Below are positions 42,163-53,926 of a DNA stretch of 64,000 nt, piece after piece (positions within the stretch are counted from its first letter, which is position 1; every line of letters begins with the position of its first letter). Origin of the DNA: Plasmodiophora brassicae (taxonomy: Eukaryota > Endomyxa > Phytomyxea > Plasmodiophorida > Plasmodiophoridae); NCBI GenBank assembly GCA_039704465.1, contig JASFAU010000010.1, positions 372,001-436,000 on the forward strand, in the 5' to 3' direction. Below the pieces are notes generated by a model. The model worked only from the letters and a program-made list of their open reading frames with translations. It had not been told where the DNA came from and searched no databases. The translations under genes were made by a program, and so were the position numbers.

Positions 42163-43098
42163 TCATTTGCGGTACATGGGGCGCAGGAACAGGCGCAGCG
42201 CAGGGGATTTGTCGGCGACGCGTTTGGGGAAGATCAGGCCGTTGCGTTTCGAGTATTTCGCCAGGGCCGTCGCCGACTCGTGCGTGATGAATCGGTTCTC
42301 GAGCAGATCGTAGATGTTGACGTGCACGGACTGGAGCCGCTGCAACGCTTCCGTCGTCGACGTCGCCGTGCCCAAGTTCAGAGCGAGCAGCCAGGAGTTC
42401 AATACCACCGGGTCGTTCACGACGATCAGTGCTCGACGGTTGGCATCGGTCTTCCAGCTGCTGCGACGCTTGGGTTCCTGTACCGGTGCCTGCGTTGCTT
42501 GCACCTGCCGCATCTGTCGCCTGTACTGACGGGTCTTGCGCCTCCAGAACGCCCAGACCCGATTCCGGTGCTCAGCCATGAGCGCGTCGTACGACACGCC
42601 CGGCCTGGCGTTATGGAGGCTGAGTTTCAACGCCGCACGATGATTGCGCTTGTCGTTCATGTAGATCGACAGCAACCGGTTGTGCTCCCTGATCTGCTCC
42701 TGCGTCATACTTTTGGTCGGAACCGGATGCCAGCCGGCAGACGGGTGAAACGCAGCCGCTTGGGCAGACAGCCTCGACGTGGCTGCCGCTCTCAGAACGC
42801 GCTGCTCTTCAGCACGACGTTCCTCGTCAATCTGAAGACGAGCAAGGCTCGGCGACGGTAGCCCCGCCTTCTGCTGTTCCGCATCGCCAGAAAGCTTCAG
42901 GTTCTTCTGTGGAGATTTCTGCTGATGCTGTTGGACGGCTTTAGGCGCGACGGATTTGAACAGGACCACCTTCGAGACGTCATCATGAGTGGCCCACAGA
43001 ATAAAGGGCAGGGTCCTCACCTCGAGGTCATCGTCGGATTTGTGAGGGTCGTTCCATGTAGGGGGCGCTTTCGCTGCCCTACCAGCAGAAACGGGCAT
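42163..43098 (-). CDS. Basic hypothetical protein
   Basis: Single exon, 311 residues, ATG 43098 to stop 42163. The N-terminus is low complexity; the middle holds Arg/Lys/Gln-rich helices (MTQEQIREHNRLLSIYMNDK, RRKTRQYRRQMRQVQATQ) and the C-terminus is hydrophobic and helical (LNSWLLALNLGTATSTTEAL, LLENRFITHESATALAKY). No signal peptide or membrane segment is evident. I do not recognise the family. Lack of introns in a coding frame of this length is unusual among its neighbours. It diverges from the UBZ protein at 43558. Confidence 0.65.
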   Translation of the reverse strand: MPVSAGRAAKAPPTWNDPHKSDDDLEVRTLPFILWATHDDVSKVVLFKSVAPKAVQQHQQKSPQKNLKLSGDAEQQKAGLPSPSLARLQIDEERRAEEQRVLRAAATSRLSAQAAAFHPSAGWHPVPTKSMTQEQIREHNRLLSIYMNDKRNHRAALKLSLHNARPGVSYDALMAEHRNRVWAFWRRKTRQYRRQMRQVQATQAPVQEPKRRSSWKTDANRRALIVVNDPVVLNSWLLALNLGTATSTTEALQRLQSVHVNIYDLLENRFITHESATALAKYSKRNGLIFPKRVADKSPALRLFLRPMYRK

Positions 43099-43557
43099 CT
43101 TGGGAAACTGTGACGTCAGTCAGACACGTTCACGTGCGTCGTGCAACGCTGCGTACCCATTCAGGGGCGGCGCCGTTCAGCGCGACGCGAACCCGCGGCG
43201 CGATCTTGACCGGCGCGCTCTTGATCGCGTCGATGAATTTGTCCTTGTTCATGGCTGTTCAGCTCTGTCCCAAACGGCCGCTGACAGGCGTTGTGACGAA
43301 TGGACGGACGGTCACGCGCGCACGTGTTGACGTCAACGATTGTCGGGGGGTCGGCGGCCATTGTTGACTCACTGCCCGGGATTCGCCTCCGGGCGACGTG
43401 ATGAGCGCACGACTCCTCCTGCGCGCGATGCCACGTCCGCGGCCGCCAATCCGGCACAAGTCGGTCCCACTGGATTCGTCGCGTGACGTGCCTGAAGAGC
43501 CGGATCCGGGCGGCCGGGACGACGTCAGTGCGCGCGGCGGAGTCGCTGGCATCGACG
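43099..43557. other. Divergent intergenic region
   Basis: 459 bases between the starts of a minus-strand and a plus-strand gene; probably contains both promoters. No conserved frame and no repeat recognised. Confidence 0.4.
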
Positions 43558-44539
43558 ATGGCGACCTCGTGCATGGTCTGCTGCGGGTCGCTGGCCAGGA
43601 TGACGGTCCAGGAGCGTACCGCGCACGTCAACGACTGCCTGGACGGGAACCGGGCGGTCGACGCCTGCCCCGTCTGCGCCGTGTCCATGGCGCACCTGAC
43701 CGTCGCCGAGCGGAACGCCCACGGTCGCCGGCCCGCCTGCGCGCGCCTTGTCGATCGTTGGGATCTGATTCGGTGCTACGACAGTCGACGAGTGCTCAGA
43801 AGATCGCAAGGACGACGACGATTTCGTGGACGACTCCGTCCTGAACGCGTTCGATTCCGTCGACGGGGCCATTGATGTTGGCCGACCGACGTTCCAGTGC
43901 TGGGTCTGCGCCAAGGTGTTCAACGCGCGCGCTCCCGTCAAGTCGCGGCTGCAACACCTGGTGGAATGCACGAGGGTCCCCATGGAGGTGCTTCAGGAGA
44001 TATTCGTCGGGGGCGGTGATGACGACGACGAGGACGACCGTGCCGAACGATGGGAACGCTGTCGCGGCACGGCGCCGGCCAGGATCGTGGCCAGCATTCG
44101 CCGGCAGCTTGCCGTCGTCGACCGGCAGCTGCTAAGCCTGAACCTGTGCAGGCAGAACCTGCAGGTCCAGCTCGACAGGGCAATGTCGATCGCGTCCCGT
44201 TTGCCGCAATGGGAGCGAAGCGCGGTCATGAGCGCCGCCGTGCCGGAACGCCCAGCAATTGTTGCTGAGGGGGTCGAAGGCAACGTCGGCACAGTTGTGA
44301 CAGAACAGGCGGCCAGCGCACAGCGGAAGCCGGCCTTGAAGGAAAGCGTTCTTGGAAAACGGTTCGCCAGGGTAGCGGACCTGCCGGGCCCGGAAGACAT
44401 GCGACGATGTCTAGAGAGGGAGGACGACGATGATGATGATGACGATTCCAATCAAGCGGCAGGCCCCGCTCGAGACGTAACACGCGATGCCTGCTTTGCG
44501 GTGCGTTCTGCGCTCACCCAGTTATGTGTCGATAGGTGA
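43558..44539 (+). CDS. Triple UBZ4-type zinc-finger protein
   Basis: Two exons: 43558-43723 and 43785-44539, a 61-base intron, 306 residues. Three C-x2-C...H-x3-C units of UBZ4 type stand in a row: CMVCCGSLARMTVQERTAHV-NDC, CPVCAVSMAHLTVAERNAHV-DEC (its His-Val junction is made by the splice) and CWVCAKVFNARAPVKSRLQ-HLVEC. UBZ4 domains bind ubiquitin and occur in RAD18, SLX4 and related repair proteins. After finger 3 come an acidic Asp/Glu run, a helical region (IVASIRRQLAVVDRQLLSLN) and a second Asp-rich run. No nuclease or SAP domain is present, and the length is far below SLX4. A ubiquitin-reading adaptor in DNA repair is a plausible role (inference). Confidence 0.8.
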
Positions 44540-44698
44540 ATCCGTTTGTCGGGTGTTTCACCCAGGCCGATAGCGATTAAGACATAATGTATATTCGATG
44601 ATGTGTGTCAAGGATGATGATCGTCAGACAACGTCTGCAGGATAGAGTTTCGGGAGAGCGAACCGCGAGCGGCGGCCTCAGGGCGGACCCAGGACGCA

Positions 44699-45074
44699 TC
44701 AACGACTCCGATCGACTGCGATCGTCTGGCGCTTCTCGAGGATGTCAATCCAACGCTGAACGAGCAGCTGGCACAAACAAACAGTTAGTATCGGCCAGGC
44801 GCGTCGCCGGCCAGGGGCCATTGGACCTCGGTGTTCACGGCCGTCGTTTCGAATGCCCCCAGTTGACTGCTGAGGACCTGGAACGACTGTACCAACCCTG
44901 AGCAACGTTGTACACGTGCCACAGGTCGAGCCGTACCTCCCCAACTGAGCGAATGGCCTTGGCGCACCGGTCGTACATTGCGATGCGGTCGGCCGCGTCC
45001 AGCGGTCCTTCGTCGGACGCCATTGCGCGGTCCCGGGCGCGCAATACAGAGTGGGTAACCATCAATGTGCTCAT
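44699..45074 (-). CDS. Small hypothetical protein, exon structure uncertain
   Basis: ATG 45074 opens MSTLMVTHSVLRARD and then DAADRIAMYDRCAKAIRSVG, a likely helix. The last exon (LLVQRWIDILEKRQTIAVDR, stop at 44699) follows a 59-base GT-AG intron. A middle exon (LVQSFQVLSSQLGAFETTAV) is protein-like, but its junction to the first exon is unresolved: the frames differ and no standard-length intron fits. No family recognised. The start lies only 21 bases after the FANCM stop on the same strand. Confidence 0.45.
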
Positions 45075-45095
45075 GGATGGATAACATCCAAGTCC

Positions 45096-48000
45096 CTAAG
45101 TCGGTGTATTACTGCCCGAGTAGTCCTGCGTCGATGGAGGAGTTGACGCTGGCTGGCTCAGCAGCGACCGCAGATACATGGCTCGATCATCCGAGCGAAC
45201 GGAGGGCGACTGAGAAACGCAGACAAAACTGGAACGGACGTCAGCCAACGTAGCGAACGGCGGATGACAAAGGACACCTGTCGTTTTCAGTGCCGGATGA
45301 GCAGAGTTCATCGGAGCTGGCATCGGACGACTGCTCTGCTTCCAAGTCGACGAACCCTTTACCCCTCTTCTGGATGTACTCCCGTACGGAAGCAGTTGAC
45401 ATTGGCGATTGTTGTGATGGGCTCACGCTGATGGCCGCTCGCTTTTGAAGTCGCTGGCAGACGTGATTAGAAACCCATGTAAGAACGGACCTGATGACTT
45501 ACTTGGTACGACGGCTTCACAGATTTGCCAGGGACGGGCAAAGGCACACCGTTCGTAGGGCGTATTCTGCGACGACGCTTGACCGGTGTTGCCGATGATG
45601 GGGCGTCAACACCAGATGGGCTCTTCAGCTCTGGAACAACCGGGCCAGGGGGTGGGCTCCTCAGCTGGGAAACCGGATGGGGCACGAGAAACGGTGAGTT
45701 GACGCCGGAGATAGGCGAAGCCACCAGGCTGGCGCACGAGGGTCGGTCAGACGTTCGCCCATTAGGAGAGGAGACCGGTTCTGAAATAACTGATGGAAAT
45801 AACTTCGAAGTTGGAGGTCTGCTGATATTTGCATCAACGAGCGCTGCAGGACTAAGGAGTGACGATAGGTTAGACTGTCCTTCGAGTGGAACGGGTGGAG
45901 CATCCCGATTGAGTGATGACAATGCCAGTGACGCGTTCTTGAGGTAGATGTCCCGGATCGACACGCGCCTTCTGGCTCTCGACGTGCCGAGTTGGGAACT
46001 GACATTGCCTCGCTGAGATGAAGGCATTTCTGGCACAGCACATGGTTGCACGGTAGCGTGCGGATGATGTTCACTGGTCGTCTCCCGGATTTCGTAAGGA
46101 AGGCAGAAGCGCGGATACGTTAACGGGAAGCCAGGGAAACCGGTATCACAAGGAACGTGTGGGACACCACGCAACCGAACTTTCTCGGGATGAACCGTCG
46201 GAGCAGCCGACCTGCTGCTCGCCAGCATCTCAACGACTTGAATTATACAGGATGATAGACGCTTGCGGTCGCCCCAATGCAACAGGCGAGAATCGGAACA
46301 GTGGCTCGAGGCGCTGACCTAACAAACCAGCAAGGTTCAGCGTCAGGTTTGTCAGTGCGGTTTTCACGTACAGGGGCGCATACCTGTTGTCCACTGGAAA
46401 TGGCAGTACCTAACCGGGGCCCACCTTGACCAGTAATAGAAGCGTGGCGCGACAAAACTGGAGCAGAGTTTGACGCTGCAGCGACACCTTGACCAGGTGC
46501 GGTGCCACGAAGAACAGGGCCGGTGCCGGTCAAAGGGTCCAGTCCAATTTCGTCCAGCATTGCATGGAGCTCGTCATCGCTGCCCCGGACCGGTGAAACC
46601 GGTGCCGGAGATGTCACAAGCGCGAATGGTGACACTGGCGACTTGGGTGGCGCTGCCCTGCACGGTCGTCGGAGAGGACTGACAAACTCTGCTTGGCTGC
46701 TCATGGCGGCCTCGACACGAAGATCGACAATCTTTTTCATCACGCGTATCAGGATCATGGATGTCGATGAACGAGTAGAAATACGAGCGGCAGATGGCAA
46801 AAGTAACTGTGAACATGGAGATGTGAATACGACCCTGAATGAACCCATCGAGCGCATACTTGTTCCGCTTGTGAAATGTACTTCAGCTGCGGCCGTTGGT
46901 CTGTAGGCAGGTAGCAGCAGAAATCGAACTCTCGTTTCTGAATGCCTGACAATGGGGAAAACTTGGACGTTGGTGCCTAGGGTTAACGGTCTAATGATCA
47001 ACCGGACTCTGAAGCGCATATTAGACATACTTTTGTTGCAGGCCTAGGATTAGGCGCCATGGCTTGAAGAGGACTGATGCGGCAAAGTTCGAACCGAATC
47101 TGCGGTACAATTCCTGGAGGATGGATAACAGCTTCATCAAGCTTCACTAACTGGAACGATTTGGATGCAAGCATCTTGTTGATGGCATTCCTTTTGAACA
47201 TAGCTGCAGCATGAGCTCGAGCTTCGTCACCCTCCATCACGAGAAAAACGCATCGACCGTCGCGCTAACGTTTCAGGCCAGAATCGTCAGTAAGCGAGAA
47301 CAGTCCGTTACCGCAGACTAACCTTGCGGCCGGTTCGACCCATTCGTTGGACAGTTCTCTTAATGGATGCCGACGAATCGAACGAAACGACGAGATCCAC
47401 CTCACCGATGTCTAGCCCTTCTTCGGCAACACATGTCGCCACAAGAACGTTGTTGTATCCGCGTCGAAAACATTCAAGTGTCTATCGAGCACCGCGTAAA
47501 TACCAGGAATTGAAAGCTAAAGAATGGCAATTTGCGAACCTCTGTTTGTTCTTTAGAATTCATGCCTTTTCCAGAACCTATGGTGCCGTATCAGTAAAAT
47601 CTTGTGACACAGATCATCACAGAGTGACCTCTGGAACTGTTCTGGCCGATAAATGGCACTGCCGATATAACAGGTTGCAGACCGCTGTTGAGATGATCAC
47701 ATATCTCACGGACGCTGGCGGCGAGATCAGAAAAGGAAGGGGGGCCCGCAAATAGTATGCCGACCTCGTCTTGTAATCAGTGAAGACGATAGCTTTGCTC
47801 GTACCAAACTGCATAAAGTGCTCTTGTAAAATGCGGCGTAACTCGTCGAATTTGGGATGAAAGCTGCTGTTCTTCGCGATTGTTTGCCTGCACCTATCGT
47901 TAGCACCACTACACAGCCCAACGTTCGAGACCACGCGTTACTCGGCAAGTGCGACCATCATGGTGAATTCTTCATAGTTGGCCACGGCTCTTCTGTTGCT

Positions 48001-49684
48001 GGACATTGCTTTGGGCCCGTGCACGAATTCCTCCTTCGCCTTGTCAAGAAATGCTGCAATCATGACTTGGACTCAGTGGTGCATTCGATTTGAATGCTGG
48101 CGTTGATACCTTTCACAGAGTAGTTGGAAAGAAGTTCTTTACAGAACGACAGCGCGCCAAGAGCGCTTGCAGCATTGAGAATGGGGAATTGCCGCCCCTG
48201 AGCGAACCACACGTCAGGACACAACCAGACCCGCGGTCAACTCAGCAGAGTGCACCCTGTCGATGCGCCGTTCTGCAATCTCGCGAGAAACTTCTTTGTT
48301 GTAGTAGAATTGTGAGTACTTCTGGTGAGGGAGGGGCTATACACTCAGGCGCATCAGCACAACCAATAAACAATGGGCGAAGAGTGGACACGCATCACAT
48401 TGATGTTGTGGGACAGAAGCGCAGACAGAAGACGTTCGAACAGCTGGTCCAGCAATATCTAAGGGAACAATTACCAGCATGACCAGGGACCAGCAATACC
48501 TGGCGAACCTGAATATTCAAAGCGTCCCTCGTTTGTTGAACCGTGATGACCTCCTCGAGGCGTCCTTTCACATACCTGCCAATGCTTACGAGAGGAAACG
48601 CCGAGATATATCCAGAAGACCGACTGTTTAACGTCAGGGCTGTCCCGATCGAAGGCAACAATATCGCCAATTCTCAGGACGTCGATTAGCTTCTGGACAT
48701 CGGCCTTCGTGGTACCGGGTGTTGCTGATAAAGCCAAGATCCGGCACGGACCGCCAACTGAATAACGCGCCTCAACAATGGAGGTCATGGCAGCGTTGCC
48801 GGTCGCCTTGTGCGCCTAACATGACAAGAGGGTAAGCAAGTACATACTGACACGGACGATCGACGACTGGACCTCGTCAATAACAATGCACACAATCTGA
48901 TCGAGCGGGCATATTCCACACTTGATGTCGTTCTGGATGGTCTCAGGAGCGCAGAAGAAAACTCGGTACTTGGACCATAGCTCGGAACGGAGCCTGATAT
49001 AGGTCGTCAGAACGGGAGGCCATTAGGAATGCAGATTCATGCGATGGACCTTGGTTCCACGTCCAAGAGTACTGTGACGGCACCTGGTGGTATTGGAGCT
49101 GTCTCACAGCACGCTTGTGCCTAGTCACGTGCAGTTAGAGCACATCGGAAGAAGGGAACAGCAGACGTGTGTAAGTACCTGTTGAGCGACCAGCGCTCTT
49201 GTAGGAGCAACAAAGACGCACTTGCCGGTTGGATACCATCGGAGCATATTCGAAATAAGAACAGCGGCGATAATCGTCTTGCCTGTTCCATTCTATTAGC
49301 AACGCGATGCCGCCTTGCGCATGGCATATGTCTAGGTACCAAGCCCCGTCGGAAGCGCCACCAACGAATTATGCTGCACGTTGCAGTAATTATTAGGAGA
49401 ACGGTTTCCACGCGACAGCAGGGCTGCCCCACCTTCACAGCAGCCATGACGCATTTCACTTGATACTCCCGACGCTCGCAGTTCGTCGGATACACGACCC
49501 TGGCGAGCTGGGCCGGGTCGGAGCACGCCCTGATGGCCGGCAGCCCATCGTTGAACCGTCGTACGGCATCCCATGCGCCCGGGTCATCAGCCACGTCTGG
49601 GACCGACGCCGGGGCACGTGCGAAGTACGCGTCGACCCGGCGCTGCGTCAGCCCCGGACTGGCCGTCCTCGATGGCCGCACCAT
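45096..49684 (-). CDS. FANCM: FANCM/MPH1-type DNA helicase-translocase
   Basis: Superfamily 2 ATPase that remodels replication forks and branched DNA. First exons: 49684-49433, 49373-49340 (34 bases), 49282-49179, 49120-49050, 48993-48873, 48815-48625, then from 48575 on; all introns 49-59 bases. Motifs: [11 protein letters not shown] (Q-like), [13 protein letters not shown] (Walker A, made by a splice), [13 protein letters not shown] (Ia), VIDE-AHKATGN (II, split by the intron between DE and AH), LALSATPGT (III). The second RecA lobe has [31 protein letters not shown] (V) and QRMGRTGRK (VI), then FLVMEGDEA. The C-terminal third is Pro/Ser-rich and ends with the conserved [10 protein letters not shown] and [10 protein letters not shown] motifs; last exon 45209-45096. 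Middle exons (47000-48500) are only partly resolved. Confidence 0.94.
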
Positions 49685-50929
49685 GAAAGACGACTGACTA
49701 CCTACGTGCGGGTACCACGCCGCCCCATGCGCACTGGCTGGGCCAGTGCCACTTAACAATCCACGGGGTCGGTATGAACACAGCGATTACACGATCAGCA
49801 CAGGGGGCACACGTGCAGGTACAAGGGCAACGAGCCAGGTCGATGCTGGGCAGGGATGGCAGATGGCGGCACACGTTGTGCCATCACGCGCAGTACCTAG
49901 TCGATTCCGGCACCGAGCGCTGCCATTGAATGGTTTGGTGGACGAGAAAACACTGTTGGCCGCCGACGGCTAGCTGATTCGGAATGGGAACTTGTCAAGC
50001 TGTGAAAAGCTACTTTAAACAGATTAATGACGCGAGCGGAGCGACGCGAAACAAGTCAAGGGAAACGGTATAAACAAAGGGTATCACGGTGGCAGCATTA
50101 CGTCCGCGATCTGTAATTTTCATGCGAGCCCAGCAGTGCTGTTCATGGTCTTCCTGGACGGTGGGTATAGCGTCGCTAGGTGTTTCGTATGGGCCAACAT
50201 GCCGGCACGCGTCCGAAGGTTCACCTTGTGGAGCTCTGCAGCCGGCTCGGGTACAAGAGTACTCCGCCAGCAGAACGCCAGCAGCCTCTGGCCTGGTAGT
50301 GCCAGCCCATCACCCGTGTACTGGGCTCATCGCGCCTGGACGATATCGGAACGGGAACGAGGTTCGCTCAGTCTTGTCGACATCACTTTGTCGATCCACT
50401 GTGCCATACCGTCTATGCCGGGGTTTCACATCCCGGCATACCTTATGTCACGGTTCGTCCACCGCCCCTGACGCTCAAGCGATACCCCCTTTGCTCTGGC
50501 CCTTTCGGCTGCACTTCTCGAAAGTACGACTGTGGGGAGCGGCCCGCGGAGTGGGCCGTTGCAACTCCCAACGCGACGTGCTCGCGACGTGACGACGGCA
50601 CTGCCGCTGCTTCGCTTCGCGTTTCGTTCATCGCGTGCCGCCGTCTGCGTATCAACTACGTTTCGTTCCTCGCCTGCCACCAACTGCCCACGGAGCGGCG
50701 TGACAGTGGTCAGCACAGCGCACACGCGAACCGACAAGTTAGTATGGCACTGGTACCGTTCCGCACTTTCGGCTGTTGGACACCGGGGTTTTCCGGAGAG
50801 CTACATACCGTAGCTGCCGCTACTGAAGACGCAGGCCGCGCGCGTCCGCACATTCCAAAGTCTGCGCAATCAGCCTCGACTTCTGACTGAAGCGGCATTG
50901 ACGATCGTCGTAAGAAGCCATCGATCGAG
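49685..50929. other. 1.2 kb without a confident gene
   Basis: Lies between the FANCM start (minus) and a RING protein (plus), so both promoters are expected. Several frames of 75-170 codons are open on both strands (for example 50089-50592 plus, 50426-50737 minus), but they are antisense to one another, contain no recognisable motif and cannot be joined into a consistent model. No tRNA B-box-like arrangement or repeat was seen. Confidence 0.4.
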
Positions 50930-51884
50930 ATGCACAAGTACCAGCGCGCATGCTGTTTCAGACCTTCGACGGTGCCGCATATCGCGACCGTGGCCTTCCT
51001 CGCTGGTCTTGGCCACGCTCTTATGCTTCTACCCTGCGACAGCAATGGCGAAATTTATGTGGCAGACGGGCGGGCCGTCCTGCACTCCTCTGTTCTTCTG
51101 CAGTGCGTCATGGATATATACCAGGAAGGCGGAACAGCCGACTCTTACAGTACCGTGCGGCTGGACGTCGCTACTGAGGAGTTGCTCACGCTCGCGCAGT
51201 TCATGAACGATGTCGATGACGTATGTCGAACCGCTTCACAGTCTTTCACGACGATAAATCGAATCCACTGAATATCGCTCATGGGCTCACAGATCGTGGA
51301 TGCCTGTCAGTGGGTGACCCAGAACATACCAGAACATACAGAAGCTGAACAAATTCGCCGGCTTCTGTCAGCCGCCAACCGACTAGATATTCATCTGTTC
51401 ATCATCACTGTCGGCATATCGCTGCCATTGCCAGGGACACAGATGCGCGTCCTGCCACCACTCGAATTCTTTCGTGAGAGACTGGCGCTGCCGACTCTGA
51501 ACACAGTTGGCCCCGCGATAACGGACCCTGACTTTGACCGGTGACGACCTCGTTTGATGTTGTGGAATCCGTGACACTCGTGTTAAAGTATTGCGAATCA
51601 TTTTCAGATCATCAGCGGACTGCAGCATCTGCCTGGAGCGACGACCCTCAGAGGCAATCCGAGCGCTGACCTGTGCGTCACATACTTTGCACCGGTTCCA
51701 CCAGCGTTGTATCGATCGCTGGATATTGGTATATGGCCACAACTCGTGCCCAATCTGCCGGAGAAGGATCGCGCACCAGTGCAGCAGGACCGTTCGGGTG
51801 CCAAGTCCACAGGGCGACTTCGAAATAGAGAAATGCTACGTCGATCACGTCCTCACCGGTTGGCAGATTTCTCATTACGGATGA
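50930..51884 (+). CDS. RING-H2 protein with weak SKP1/BTB-like N-terminal part
   Basis: Three exons: about 50930-51220, 51293-51540, 51608-51884; introns of 72 and 67 bases, both joining open frames. The C-terminal exon has a RING-H2: CSICLERRPSEAIRALTC, HRFHQRCIDRW, CPICRRR, the zinc ligands of an E3 ubiquitin ligase. The N-terminal part (EIYVADGRAVLHSSVLLQ; TVRLDVATEELLTLAQFMND; then EQIRRLLSAANRLDIHLF after the splice) resembles the SKP1/BTB fold in pattern only. That would make one chain with an adaptor-like and a RING module, but the resemblance is weak. The start codon is uncertain and an additional 5' intron (about 50977-51044) is possible. Confidence 0.6.
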
Positions 51885-52883
51885 CATTCGGGGACAAAGA
51901 TGACGCTGTCCCGATTGGAGACCTGACACGGTTCACACAGTTTCAATTACACATCAGTTTCGCGGATGTACTCGACGTGATACGAAGCAGGCACGTTGGC
52001 ATTCCTTGCACGAGGGAACGGTCACAGCTTGAGGACACGAGAAAGGACCTGGAACCAGATTGTTGCACCGCCGAGGTGACATCCGTTGGTACCCGACTAC
52101 GGGATGCGCCTCGTAGGACGGAGCTGACGCTGGCAAGGAGCGTTGGTTGGCTTAATATTATGAGTCGACGGCGAGTATTGCGCTGGTGGTCAGAGCAGCA
52201 GCAGCAGAAAGGACCACACTCAATGCGTGTTCGAGGTTCGGGACGATGACAGCTTTTGCTGCGTTTAACGTGCCCTTGCCGCAGCAGCAGCAGCAGCAAC
52301 TGAGAGATACGATGACGCCACGTCGGTCCCGGTAGAGATCAGGTGGCCATCTCGTCTATGGACGTAGATCCAAAATGACTGGTGGTGTACCATCCAGAAC
52401 ATACGCGATAGGACTGAGCCTCGTTGGCGTTCGTAGCTTATTCTACCATGCTGTCGTCTACTACTACAGCGAGGACAGATTGGCCATGTATCGACTGTAC
52501 GAATACAGTGGACGATTACGCTGGCGATCGTGATGTCGATGCAAGCTGTCATGAAAGACTTGCATCAGCTGCTTATTACAGGTATTCTGCTGCAGCTGCC
52601 CTGACCAGTTGAGATCCCGGCACGAGTACAGCGTCACCGTTTAAACTTGGACGCGGACTGCTGATTCATTTACTCGGGCGGTATCTTCCTGCCTTCATCT
52701 GCCCTGCCGCACCCTCGGCACACCCCGACAACCTCATCAGCGTGGGAGTGACCTCCAGCGGCACCGCCTGACCCAACGACTGATCAGCCCCTGACGGGTC
52801 GACTCGCCGGCACTGGCAGGGTCGCCCCAGTGACCTATTCCTGGCGTCTTGCCGCATTCGCGCAGTGGGCAGCCGGCTTCTTC
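51885..52883. other. About 1 kb without a confident gene; short CAG repeats
   Basis: Two short (GCA/CAG)n runs lie at 52193-52207 and 52281-52298. A 52-codon plus-strand frame at 52376 (MTGGVPSRTYAIGLSLVGVR) and a helix-like segment near 52510-52600 (WTITLAIVMSMQAVMKDLHQ) might be exons of a small membrane protein, but no splice model joins them convincingly. Minus-strand frames in the same place mostly mirror the repeats. Adenylate kinase begins at 52884. Confidence 0.4.
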
Positions 52884-53906
52884 ATGAAGCCGCTGCGCCC
52901 ACGGGCGCTTGTACTCCTTGGGGCGCCCGGCGTTGGCAAAGGTATCATGGCGCACGTCAGCCTGCGATCCGCGTCTAATCGCGCTTCCAGGCACCTATGC
53001 AACGCTGCTGAGTGCATGGCTCGGCATCGAGCATATCTCAACTGGTGATGCTATACGCAAACTGATCCGAGATGGGTCACCCCAGGGGATGGTGTACAAG
53101 AAGTACGTCGACAATGGTATACATTGATGGACGTGGTTTTTAGGTCGTACAATCCAATACGGTCATAGGTGAACTTTTGCCAAATGTCATGATGAAGCCT
53201 TTGCTCGCGGAACTGCTCGCAGGCAAGAAGGACGTAATCATGGACGGGTTTGTGCCACAATCGGTATACTATATCTGTCCATTGAACGTCAATACTGCAG
53301 TTTTCCAAGAGAGGCTTCCCAAGTGGCCATGCTGGACACTGTGGCGGAAATTCGAGCTGTGCTGCTTCTAACGCTGAGGTCAGAAATCGACATTTCTATA
53401 TGGTAGATGATGGTGTACGTATATGTATACTATAGACGTGATGTGCTGATCGAAAAGGTCGTCAAACGTCGTGTCTGCACCGGCTGCAGCAAAATCTACA
53501 ACTTGGCCGATATCAAACTGGGAACAATGAGGATGCCGCCGATGCCCCCCAAAGTTGCTGGCGTCTGCGATGACTGTCATGGCCGCGTCGTCCAAAGGAA
53601 TGATGACGCATTGGTGAGACTACGTTGTCCACGGGCATTCCCATTTCTAAACGTTTATCTCAGGCTGTCGTTCTTAAGCGCTTGCACGATTACGACGCGA
53701 AACACGAACCGATAGTTGAAGAGTACTTGAAGAGGGACGTCGTCATTCCATTTGAACTTACCGGGGTACTGTTTTCCTGAACAGACGTTAACCGCGCTTT
53801 TCTAACGCTCCCCCTACAGGGTAAGAAAGAAATGTGGCCGGACATCCAGGAACTGTTTCGGGAGAAGGGTCTTGCGCCTGAATCGGAAATTACAGCGAAA
53901 TTATGA
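52884..53906 (+). CDS. Adenylate kinase with four-cysteine LID
   Basis: Seven exons: 52884-52941, 52991-53116, 53169-53247, 53301-53378, 53436-53613, 53664-53765, 53820-53906; introns 49-57 bases, 235 residues. It interconverts AMP+ATP and 2 ADP. The P-loop GAPGVGKGTYA is split by intron 1. AMP-binding STGDAIRKLI and the DGFPREASQV motif (made by a 53-base intron) follow. The LID has CTGCSKIYN and CDDCHGRV, i.e. CxxC...CxxC zinc ligands as in bacterial and some organellar kinases, and lacks the Ser/Thr type of vertebrate AK1. The C-terminal RLHDYDAKHEPIVEEYL is the usual final helix. No obvious mitochondrial presequence lies before the ATG, so location is open. Confidence 0.93.
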
Positions 53907-53926
53907 TGTGAATTTAGTGGTACAGT

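Noticed and set aside
43525..43983. Minus-strand 152-codon frame
   Set aside because: Antisense to the UBZ zinc-finger exons, whose ligand spacing and splice-restored motif are compelling.
52193..52298. CAG runs as an expandable microsatellite locus or poly-Gln gene
   Set aside because: Only about five repeat units each, and no supported gene contains them.
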